Positions 17,614 through 24,408 of a stretch of DNA of 64,000 nt are shown piece by piece. The notes below the pieces were generated by a model. The model did no database searches, was not told where the DNA came from, and was given only the letters and a program-made list of their open reading frames with translations. Location of the stretch: NCBI GenBank assembly GCA_964609825.1, contig CAZSSH010000004.1:496001-560000 (forward strand), in the 5' to 3' direction. The position numbers and the translations under genes are program-made. This DNA comes from CAZSSH01 sp964609825. GTDB taxonomy: Bacteria > Verrucomicrobiota > Lentisphaeria > Victivallales > Victivallaceae. Positions within the stretch are counted from its first letter, which is position 1, and each line of letters opens with the position of its first letter.

Positions 17614-18393
17614 ATGATGGCAAAAGAGCTGACACTGGTGATCCCCAACTACAAGACATTTGAGCTCACGGCGTTATGTTTGCATAATTTAAATCAGTAC
17701 ACCGATTTGAGTCGGATGCGGGTAATTGTTATTGATAATGACTCGCAGGACAAATCACTTCAATATTTGCGTAAAGTTCCGTGGATTGAGCTGATGGAGC
17801 GCACCAATTTGGGCGGTGTTTCCGGCTCCGAGGCGCACTCGACGGCGCTGGATATGGCGCTTGCCATGGCTGATACAGAGTATTTTTTGATCATGCATAC
17901 CGATACCATCATCACCGATCCCGGGTGGCTTGACTACCTTTTGGGGCAAATCCGCGGTGATGATATCGCCGCCGTAGGCAGCTGGAAACTTGAAGTCATC
18001 CCGTGGTATAAACAAATCGGTAAAAATGTCGAGGAGTTGTTTCAGTCCTGCCGGGGCAAAAAGCCGATGCACGAGTTTTTGTATTTGCGCAGTCACTGCG
18101 CCTTGTACCGGACGAAACTCTTGAAGGCGCATACCCGCGGCTTTTTTGACGGTGACACCGCCGGCAAATCGGCTCACAAACTTTTGCTCGATGCCGGATG
18201 CCACATCAAATTTCTCGAGTCCAAAATATTGATGAAATACATGCGCCACCTCAACCATGCGACCATGATTCTCAACCCGGAGACCGGCGGCCGCAAAACC
18301 CGCAGGCAAAGTGCGCGCGCCCGACTGCGGCGCGAGCTCGACGCTTTGGGATATCGCGAAGCGGTGGCAGCAGCGGAGAAACTGTTGTTATGA
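17614..18393 (+). CDS. Family 2 glycosyltransferase
   Basis: A 259-residue cytoplasmic GT-A enzyme. Seen: ELTLVIPNYKTFELTALCL, the nucleotide-binding VIVIDNDSQDKSLQYL, ERTNLGGVSGSEAHSTALD and the metal-binding region LIMHTDTIITDPGW. The donor and acceptor are unknown, but its stop overlaps the start of a WaaG-like gene (ATGA), so a role in lipopolysaccharide core or another surface glycan is likely. The C-terminus is strongly basic (GGRKTRRQSARARLRRELD), suited to membrane contact. Two adjacent Met codons (17614 and 17617) are possible starts; neither has a strong ribosome site, consistent with coupling to ftsQ. Confidence 0.85.
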   Translation: MMAKELTLVIPNYKTFELTALCLHNLNQYTDLSRMRVIVIDNDSQDKSLQYLRKVPWIELMERTNLGGVSGSEAHSTALDMALAMADTEYFLIMHTDTIITDPGWLDYLLGQIRGDDIAAVGSWKLEVIPWYKQIGKNVEELFQSCRGKKPMHEFLYLRSHCALYRTKLLKAHTRGFFDGDTAGKSAHKLLLDAGCHIKFLESKILMKYMRHLNHATMILNPETGGRKTRRQSARARLRRELDALGYREAVAAAEKLLL

Positions 18394-19484
18394 AATTTGC
18401 CTTTGCCGTCTACAAGTATTTTCCGCACGGCGGCTTGCAGCGCAACTTGCTGCGGATTGCCGAAGGGTGCGTCGGGCGCGGACACACGGTGGATGTGTTT
18501 TGCCTCAAGGCGCAGCCGGGCGAAGCGGTTAAGGGGATCACCTTTATTGAGCTTAGGAGCTTTCACCTGAGCAATCACGCCCGCGCTTATGATTTTGCGC
18601 GGCTGTTTGCCAAAGCGGCCAAAGATTACGATTTAAGGGTCGGTTTTAACCGGATGAGCAACCTTGACCTTTATTACTGCGGCGACAATTGTTTTTTAAA
18701 GCAGTCGGAGAAACACTCGCGGGTGTGGAAGCTCTTAAATCCGCGTTACCGCGCTTTTTCCAAACTCGAGCGCGCGGTGTTTGATGCTGCCAATGAAACG
18801 GTGATCATGCATCTGGTGGACCGCCAGCGCGACGATTATATCAGATATTATCAAACTCCGCTCTCCCGGTTTCGCCGGATGCCCCCCGGGTTGCAGCCTG
18901 AGTTTTCCGATTTGGGTGACCGCGAAAAGCGTCGCCAAACCATGCGCCGAAGCCTTGGGCTCGCTGACGACGAGCTGATGCTCCTTGAAGTCGGCTCGGG
19001 GTTTGAAAACAAGGGGATTGACCGGACGATTGCCGCCTTTGAGACATTGCCCGCTTCAGTCAAAGCCCAATTGTTTATTGTCGGCAAGGACAAAATTCCG
19101 GAGCGCAAAAACGTCCGGATACTCGGGTTTCGCAGCGACTGCGCCGATTTGATGCTGGCCGCTGATTTGATGGTCCATCCGGCGCGCAACGAGGCGGGTG
19201 GCAATGTCCTTTTGGAGGCGTTGGTCTGCCATTTGCCGGTGATTGCCAGCGGCAATTGCGGCTTCTCGCCGTATGTTGCCGAGTCGGGCGGTGCGGTGCT
19301 CCCGGAGCCGTTTGCTCAAGCGGACTTGGAGCAAGTTTTAACCGCGCTCGTCACCGATCCCGTTAAACTCGCGGCCATGCGCCGGGAGATTGCCCAAAAA
19401 GTCACCCAAATCGACTTTTTTCACCGCATCGATTTTGTGGTCGATTTGATTGAGACGATGGCGGCTGAAAAGGCCAAGCGTTGA
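18390..19484 (+). CDS. waaG: WaaG-like lipopolysaccharide core glucosyltransferase (GT4)
   Basis: A 364-residue GT-B enzyme close to E. coli WaaG (UDP-glucose:heptosyl-LPS alpha-1,3-glucosyltransferase). The N-terminus MKFAFAVYKYFPHGGLQRN matches the diagnostic YKYFP-GGLQR motif; GFNRMSNLDLYYCGDNCF, LLEVGSGFENKGIDR and the sugar-nucleotide motif HPARNEAGGNVLLEA follow in the same order as in WaaG. It adds a hexose to the inner core of LPS at the cytoplasmic membrane face, which indicates an outer membrane. The ATG overlaps the stop of the GT2 gene by 4 bases, overriding a longer upstream frame. Exact acceptor is inferred. Confidence 0.9.
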   Translation: MKFAFAVYKYFPHGGLQRNLLRIAEGCVGRGHTVDVFCLKAQPGEAVKGITFIELRSFHLSNHARAYDFARLFAKAAKDYDLRVGFNRMSNLDLYYCGDNCFLKQSEKHSRVWKLLNPRYRAFSKLERAVFDAANETVIMHLVDRQRDDYIRYYQTPLSRFRRMPPGLQPEFSDLGDREKRRQTMRRSLGLADDELMLLEVGSGFENKGIDRTIAAFETLPASVKAQLFIVGKDKIPERKNVRILGFRSDCADLMLAADLMVHPARNEAGGNVLLEALVCHLPVIASGNCGFSPYVAESGGAVLPEPFAQADLEQVLTALVTDPVKLAAMRREIAQKVTQIDFFHRIDFVVDLIETMAAEKAKR

Positions 19485-19543
19485 CCTCGATGTCATTTTG
19501 TCCGGCAGTGGACAAGGAAATGTCAAAAAATTCAAAACTTTTG

Positions 19544-19594
19544 TTGGATTTTTAAGTTACAGTATGATATAATACATGGTATGACACGTGTCAT
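19544..19594 (+). promoter_or_regulatory. Promoter of the flavin-reductase-like gene with two operator-like elements
   Basis: A -10 box TATAAT (19568-19573) and weak -35 TTGGAT (19544-19549), spacer 18. Within the spacer lies AAGTTACAGTA (19554-19564), identical to 11 bases in the merR promoter at 56729-56739. Just downstream of -10 lies the perfect 14-base palindrome ATGACACGTGTCAT (19581-19594), placed where a repressor would block transcription. Confidence 0.55.
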
Positions 19595-19613
19595 TATAAC
19601 CCCGGAGGAGTTG

Positions 19614-20237
19614 ATGAAAAAGTATTTTTTTGCCGTATGTTCGTTTTTTGCCGCGATGCTGCCGCTTTCGTCCGCCGTCGGCGCCGAAGCCGACTTGACT
19701 GCCGCCGGATACGAGAAGATTTCGCCCAATGACATTCCCGGCAATATCATCAAAATGATCGGCGACGATTGGACATTGATCACCGCCGGCGACTCCGCCG
19801 CGCAGCCCTCCATGTATAACACCATGACCGCGAGCTGGGGCGGCATGGGGGTACTGTGGGGCAAGCCGGTGACTTTTATCTTTGTCCGCGATCAGCGTTA
19901 TACTTACCAGTTGCTGGAGAAGAGCCAGTATTACACCTTGACCTTTTATGATAAAAAGTACAAAGGCATCCTCAAGGATATTTTCGGCACCTTGTCAGGG
20001 CGTGATCATGACAAGGTGGCCCTGAGCAAATTTACGCCGGTGGACACCGGGATCGGCGTTGGCTACACCCAGGCCGACTTGATCATTTGCTGCAAAAAAA
20101 TCTACGGTGACAAAATGGCCGAGGAAAATGCCGAAACAAGCCAGAAAAAAGAGTGGTACTTTAACGGCAGCAAAGATTACCACAAAATGTACGTGGGCGA
20201 AATCGTCGGCGTCTGGATCAAAAAGAAGAAAAAGTAA
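19614..20237 (+). CDS. Exported flavin-reductase-like protein
   Basis: A 207-residue protein with a cleavable signal peptide (MKKYFFAVCSFFAAMLPLSS, predicted cut after GAEA) followed by a flavin reductase-like / FMN-binding split-barrel domain: WTLITAGDSAAQPSMYNTMTASWGGMGVLWGKPVTFIFVRDQRYTYQLLE is the usual flavin-binding stretch. Cytoplasmic relatives bind FMN and reduce it or act as redox adaptors; an exported form is less usual and might work with a membrane electron donor. The ATG at 19614 has CCCGGAGGAG upstream; an ATG 11 codons earlier falls inside the palindromic operator and is rejected. The C-terminus (IKKKKK) overlaps a convergent gene by 20 bases. Substrate unknown. Confidence 0.75.
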   Translation: MKKYFFAVCSFFAAMLPLSSAVGAEADLTAAGYEKISPNDIPGNIIKMIGDDWTLITAGDSAAQPSMYNTMTASWGGMGVLWGKPVTFIFVRDQRYTYQLLEKSQYYTLTFYDKKYKGILKDIFGTLSGRDHDKVALSKFTPVDTGIGVGYTQADLIICCKKIYGDKMAEENAETSQKKEWYFNGSKDYHKMYVGEIVGVWIKKKKK

Positions 20238-22116
20238 CCTTTGAGTTCTTGTCCCGGGATGTGATAAGCGGCCGGAGGGTTTTTCTGATTTGCCAAACAA
20301 AATAAAGCAATGCGGCACTCAGCAGTAATGTCATCATTGTCAGCAGTGTCCACGTGTATCCCGAGAAAAAGACGGCGGCAAAAGCCAGCGCAAAATAAAA
20401 CTTGCTTTTATCCCGGCGCAACTGCCAAATCAGGATCAGCGTAATTGCCAAAACTCCCCAGCAAAGATACATTGCCAACGACGCGCCGCCCTCTCGGAGT
20501 TGCAATCCCCACGGCAGGATAAGGTCGGTCCGATAGTTGGACGGGGCGGTAAGCAACAGCGGCAAGCTGAGGATAAAGAGCAAAATTGCATTGTCTTTGA
20601 CTGTGCAGCCTCGCCAGAAGTCGGCCAATACCAGTGCGCCGATCAGCCCGGGATAGACAATCATCACAAACCGGGTACTTCCCGCCGCCACCACCGGGTA
20701 ACCGCAAAAAAAGAAAAAGAGCGGAATCACCCAAAAAATAAAAATCAGTTGACTGAACCGGTTGCGGATCCAAAACATCGCCAGCAAACCGGGGGCCAGA
20801 TACCCATACATGATTCTGGCCAGATAATTGAATCCCCACGGAAAATCTTTGGCGATAAATCCCTTGTAAACATTGGGGTCATGCAGTACATAAGGGTAGG
20901 TAAAGATGGAGCCGAAGTGGTGAAAATTGATCAGCCACTGGAGCGAAAACACCCCGCAAAAGGCCAGTGCTCCCACTGTCAGCACCCGTATTACCGCTGA
21001 TCTAGTCACCGGAATTTGCCGGAAGCCGTCAAAGATCAGCCAGCCGATCAACGGCGCCATAAAGATATTGTTGACCCGGATCAGGCAACTTATGCCGAAA
21101 AGAGCTGAGGCGATTGCCAAAATCCGCAGCTTGCCCGGAAAATAAAGCAACAGTACAGCGGCAGCCATGATCACGGCGTTGCCCAAATTTTCGCTACCGG
21201 CGTGATAGCCGAAAAGGAGAAATTTGGAGTGCAAATAATAGTTCCAGTCGCTGTCGATGGTAAAAAAGCAGGATTTAAAAGTAAATACCCCATGATACAT
21301 GCAGTCGTCATACTGGTAGAAAAACATAAATCCCAGCAGCAGCAGCAACGCAGTTAACGCATGAAGATGGCTTGCCAATTTTTTAAAAATCATAAACAAG
21401 AGCGTTAAGTACACCGGCATGACCGCAAAGGCGTTAAAAATAGAGAACCAAAGCTCAATGTCATAAAATTCTTTTGCCTTGGCGGCGGCGACAAACGGCA
21501 GGTAAAAAAGCGGCAGCCCGACGGTAAAACGCCAAGGTCCGGTAACGTCACCGTCGAGGATATTGCGTGCGATCTTGAAATACCAGTACTCGTCGGCCGG
21601 TGCAAACGCGGTTACTCCCGAGGTGTAGAGCAGCATCAACAGCATGGCGGCATGCAGACAAATGATTGCTGTCAACGGTTGAACCCATCGGGTAGCAATG
21701 TTTTTTTGATGGCGGAGCTTGATGGTCAAATAAGCCGCAAAGGCAAAAAAGATAAAGCATGCCGCCGCGCCGTAAAGGAGCGCGGTATAAGGCAAAAAAA
21801 CGTATTCGGCCTTGCCGGACTCATTGATCGCATAACGGATGCGGTCGCTCGTCCAAAAGGTCTTGCCGTCGGGCATTTGCACTTGATAAATGGTGAATTT
21901 GCGTACCAACGGGTGTTTGGTCGAGCGGTAATCCTTGGTGTCAAGCACCGGGACTTTGACATCGCCGGAGAGGATTGCCGGGATGTGCTGGCTTTGACTC
22001 ATCTCGGGGCCCGCAAAAAGCGGCGTGCCGGCCGGGAGGTCGATATCATAACCGGCTAATTGCACCAAACACAAAATTCCCAACAAGCCGAACGCTAATT
22101 TTATCCGTGAAAGCAT
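20218..22116 (-). CDS. Polytopic membrane protein, GT39-like glycosyltransferase candidate
   Basis: A 632-residue inner-membrane protein with about 12-14 hydrophobic segments. The architecture resembles lipid-linked sugar glycosyltransferases (GT39/ArnT/PMT class, GT-C fold): after helix 1 there is an extracytoplasmic section (residues 25-105) and a later SGVTAFAPADEYWYFKIARN loop in which Asp-Glu could be the catalytic acidic pair placed as in GT-C enzymes. The assignment is structural resemblance, not a clear family match. The start is the ATG at 22116 with GGAA upstream rather than a GTG two codons earlier. It converges with the flavin-reductase-like gene. Confidence 0.6.
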   Translation of the reverse strand: MLSRIKLAFGLLGILCLVQLAGYDIDLPAGTPLFAGPEMSQSQHIPAILSGDVKVPVLDTKDYRSTKHPLVRKFTIYQVQMPDGKTFWTSDRIRYAINESGKAEYVFLPYTALLYGAAACFIFFAFAAYLTIKLRHQKNIATRWVQPLTAIICLHAAMLLMLLYTSGVTAFAPADEYWYFKIARNILDGDVTGPWRFTVGLPLFYLPFVAAAKAKEFYDIELWFSIFNAFAVMPVYLTLLFMIFKKLASHLHALTALLLLLGFMFFYQYDDCMYHGVFTFKSCFFTIDSDWNYYLHSKFLLFGYHAGSENLGNAVIMAAAVLLLYFPGKLRILAIASALFGISCLIRVNNIFMAPLIGWLIFDGFRQIPVTRSAVIRVLTVGALAFCGVFSLQWLINFHHFGSIFTYPYVLHDPNVYKGFIAKDFPWGFNYLARIMYGYLAPGLLAMFWIRNRFSQLIFIFWVIPLFFFFCGYPVVAAGSTRFVMIVYPGLIGALVLADFWRGCTVKDNAILLFILSLPLLLTAPSNYRTDLILPWGLQLREGGASLAMYLCWGVLAITLILIWQLRRDKSKFYFALAFAAVFFSGYTWTLLTMMTLLLSAALLYFVWQIRKTLRPLITSRDKNSKVTFSSF

Positions 22117-22183
22117 AAACACTTATTCCATGTTTTTTACCGTAATATACAATAATTAAGCTGATTTTGCAAGGCAATCCGAT

Positions 22184-22229
22184 AAAAAAAGGCAGAGCAA
22201 AATCCGGTAAGGGTGGATTTTACTCTGCC
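22184..22229 (-). terminator. Rho-independent terminator of the Gfo/Idh gene
   Basis: GGCAGAG-C-AAAATCC pairs with GGATTTT-A-CTCTGCC (22191-22229), a 14-bp stem with one internal mismatch and a 9-base loop. The minus-strand transcript continues into TTTTTTT (22184-22190). It lies 20 bases past the stop at 22250. Confidence 0.85.
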
Positions 22230-22249
22230 GTAACGAGGCAAAAAAGTGA

Positions 22250-23305
22250 TCAATATTGTTTGACTTCACACATTTTTTTGACCGCAAAGGTGACATCAAG
22301 CACCTGACAGGCTTCCTCGACGGTGACCGGAAAGGGCTTTCCTTCGCGGATGGCGGCGTATAAGCATGGATAAATATCTTCGCCGTTATAACCGTTGGCG
22401 GGCTCGACCATGACAGTTTTGCGAACCCATTTCAGAATTTCGCTGTTGCCGAAGGGGCCGGTGATGGGTGGGGTTGCCGGATTGGCTTTTTGGTCGACCA
22501 AGACTTGCTTGGGGTCGAGGTATTTGAGGATGAGGTCCTGCTCGTCGGGGGAAATCAGTGAGCCTTTGGTGCCATAAACGGCGTAGACGGGGGAGGGGAG
22601 CGTGATCCCGCCTGAAATTTCCAAATCGACGATCCGGCCGTTTTGACCGCGCAGAATAATTTTAAGATGGTCCTCGGCGTCGCCCAGTGCGGCGACGTTT
22701 TTGAGGTCAGCCCAGATATCTTTCACCGGCGACTCAAGAAGGCGCAGCGCGTGGTCGATGATGTGCGGGCCCCAGTTGTTGAGTTGGCCGCCGCCTTCTT
22801 CGACGATGGTCTGCCAGTCGTTGCGCCGCTGATAGCTGTGGCGGCAGAGCTTGATTTCGTAAACTTCACCCAAAATGCCGCTCTGGATAATTTCTTTGAT
22901 GTGGTTAAACGCAGGCTCAAACCGCCGGTTGTGGCGGCAGTAGAGTTTGCCCGGGTACTCTTTGGCGGCGGCGCGCAATTTGGCGGCGTCCTCGGGGTGC
23001 GAGCCCAGCGGCTTCTCTAAAAATACGGTTTTGCCGGCGGCCAGCGCCTTTAAGGCGTAGTCGGTGTGGTCGTTGGAGCGGCAGGCAATGACGGCGAGCT
23101 CATAGGAGTCGTCCTTGAGCATATCGTCAATATTGCTGTAAGTGTGGCAACCGGCAAAACGCTCCTCCATCATTTTGCGCCGCTCCTCCAGGGGATCGCA
23201 GGCCGCTTTGATTTCAAATTTGCCGTTGGTTTTGGCGATTTCGCCGAGGTGCATGCCCCAGCCCGCGCGGCCGATGCCGACGAGCCCGATGGTGATTGGT
23301 TTCAT
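22250..23305 (-). CDS. Gfo/Idh/MocA-family oxidoreductase
   Basis: A 351-residue NAD(P)-dependent sugar or cyclitol dehydrogenase-like protein. The Rossmann part starts IGLVGIGRAGWGMHLGEIA; the family EKP motif is in TVFLEKPLGSHPEDAA; the C-terminal sheet domain includes NNWGPHIIDHALRLLESPV with a possible catalytic His. ATG at 23305 with GGAGT upstream. It is the last gene of the LacI / pseudopilin / GH39-like locus on the same strand, although an inverted repeat lies before it. A role in oxidising a sugar released from the polysaccharide target is plausible, but the substrate is not known. Confidence 0.9.
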   Translation of the reverse strand: MKPITIGLVGIGRAGWGMHLGEIAKTNGKFEIKAACDPLEERRKMMEERFAGCHTYSNIDDMLKDDSYELAVIACRSNDHTDYALKALAAGKTVFLEKPLGSHPEDAAKLRAAAKEYPGKLYCRHNRRFEPAFNHIKEIIQSGILGEVYEIKLCRHSYQRRNDWQTIVEEGGGQLNNWGPHIIDHALRLLESPVKDIWADLKNVAALGDAEDHLKIILRGQNGRIVDLEISGGITLPSPVYAVYGTKGSLISPDEQDLILKYLDPKQVLVDQKANPATPPITGPFGNSEILKWVRKTVMVEPANGYNGEDIYPCLYAAIREGKPFPVTVEEACQVLDVTFAVKKMCEVKQY

Positions 23306-23353
23306 AAATGACTCCGTGTTGGTTGATTATGTTATCGTTATCATAATAATAAT

Positions 23354-23395
23354 TTACCGCCGATTTTGAAATTTGCAAGTCAAAATCGGCGGTAA
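23354..23395 (-). terminator. Perfect inverted repeat between the CBM-protein and Gfo/Idh genes
   Basis: TTACCGCCGATTTTG (23354-23368) and CAAAATCGGCGGTAA (23381-23395) form a perfect 15-bp stem with a 12-base loop. On the minus strand it is followed by ATTATTATTATGATAACG, a weak T-rich tail, so it could terminate the upstream genes or attenuate entry into the Gfo/Idh gene. Confidence 0.5.
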
Positions 23396-23445
23396 TTGAG
23401 TAAAAAAATACATGGATATCGAAGGGCGGGTAGGACTGGGGGGTA

Positions 23446-24390
23446 TTATCGGCCAACTTCGGCAAAAACGATGTCATCCACCCGGATTACCGCCGGATCA
23501 CCGCCGGTGGCGCTGAAACGGATGCGTGCCGTGCGTCCGAGCAAATCCGGGTACTTGGCAGTGTCGGCGGGGACGGCAAGATCAAGGGTAAATTTTTGCC
23601 ACACCGGCGTAAAGGTGAACTTCGTTTGCTTGTAAAAGTGTTCGCCCGAGTGCTGCAGAGCAAAGGCATCGACGACAACGGCGATGGTGGCGCGGTCGGT
23701 CTCGGAGCGCGCCCAAAAGCTCAATTGATAGGATTTTCCGGGGCGCAGCGGGATAAAAACGCTCTCCAGGCCGGGCAGATTTTTGTCCTGCTTGCCAAAA
23801 TTGATGCGGAGGTTTTTGGCGCCCGCGACGAAATCAACGTTGTCAATGATTTCACCGGGATATGTCTCGGTTTTATACGCCGCTACCCACATGGCCGGAG
23901 CGGGATTGCCGGACTCAAAATCGCCGTCAAACATGAGGTTGGCCGCAAAATCCGCCTCGGTGAGCGCACTTGCAGTAATGTTTTTAATCTCAATTTGCGA
24001 TGACTGCCCCGGCACCGGCAGCAACGCAACGGCGGGAGGGGTGGTGCCGGAGTAAGCGTAATATTGATATTTTACCCAGTTGTCGGTGAGCCGGCAACGG
24101 TAATTATTGGTACGGTCACCCTTGACGCTGACGGTGAAATATTGTTCGTCAAGACTGCTTTTTGCCTCAAACGATATCCGATAAAAAGTATCGGCAGTGA
24201 GCGGCGCGGCAATGGTTAGCGTCGGATAATTTTTACCGTCATATGCAAGTTTAAAGGCGTCGGGAGCGGTTTTGACCCATGGCGGCGCGGTTTTTACTTC
24301 GGCGGCAATGGGCGATTCCGGGGCGGCTGCGTATACTGCGCCAAACAACATGGCGGCGTAGGCCAAAATAAAGGCGGAGTTGATATTCAT
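23446..24390 (-). CDS. Secreted protein with two carbohydrate-binding-like beta-sandwich modules
   Basis: A 314-residue protein with a signal peptide (MNINSAFILAYAAMLFGAVYAA). Residues about 30-145 and 150-314 look like two CBM4/9/22-type jelly-roll modules: the second has the typical start NLMFDGDFESGNPAPAMWVA, then LESVFIPLRPGKSYQLSFWARS and a closing strand AVIRVDDIVFAEV. No catalytic residues are evident, so it is probably a binding protein for extracellular polysaccharide. It lies 18 bases after the GH39-like gene, which carries similar modules, and is very likely co-expressed. Whether it stays cell-bound cannot be told. Confidence 0.7.
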   Translation of the reverse strand: MNINSAFILAYAAMLFGAVYAAAPESPIAAEVKTAPPWVKTAPDAFKLAYDGKNYPTLTIAAPLTADTFYRISFEAKSSLDEQYFTVSVKGDRTNNYRCRLTDNWVKYQYYAYSGTTPPAVALLPVPGQSSQIEIKNITASALTEADFAANLMFDGDFESGNPAPAMWVAAYKTETYPGEIIDNVDFVAGAKNLRINFGKQDKNLPGLESVFIPLRPGKSYQLSFWARSETDRATIAVVVDAFALQHSGEHFYKQTKFTFTPVWQKFTLDLAVPADTAKYPDLLGRTARIRFSATGGDPAVIRVDDIVFAEVGR

Positions 24391-24408
24391 TTTAATATTT
24401 CTTTACAG

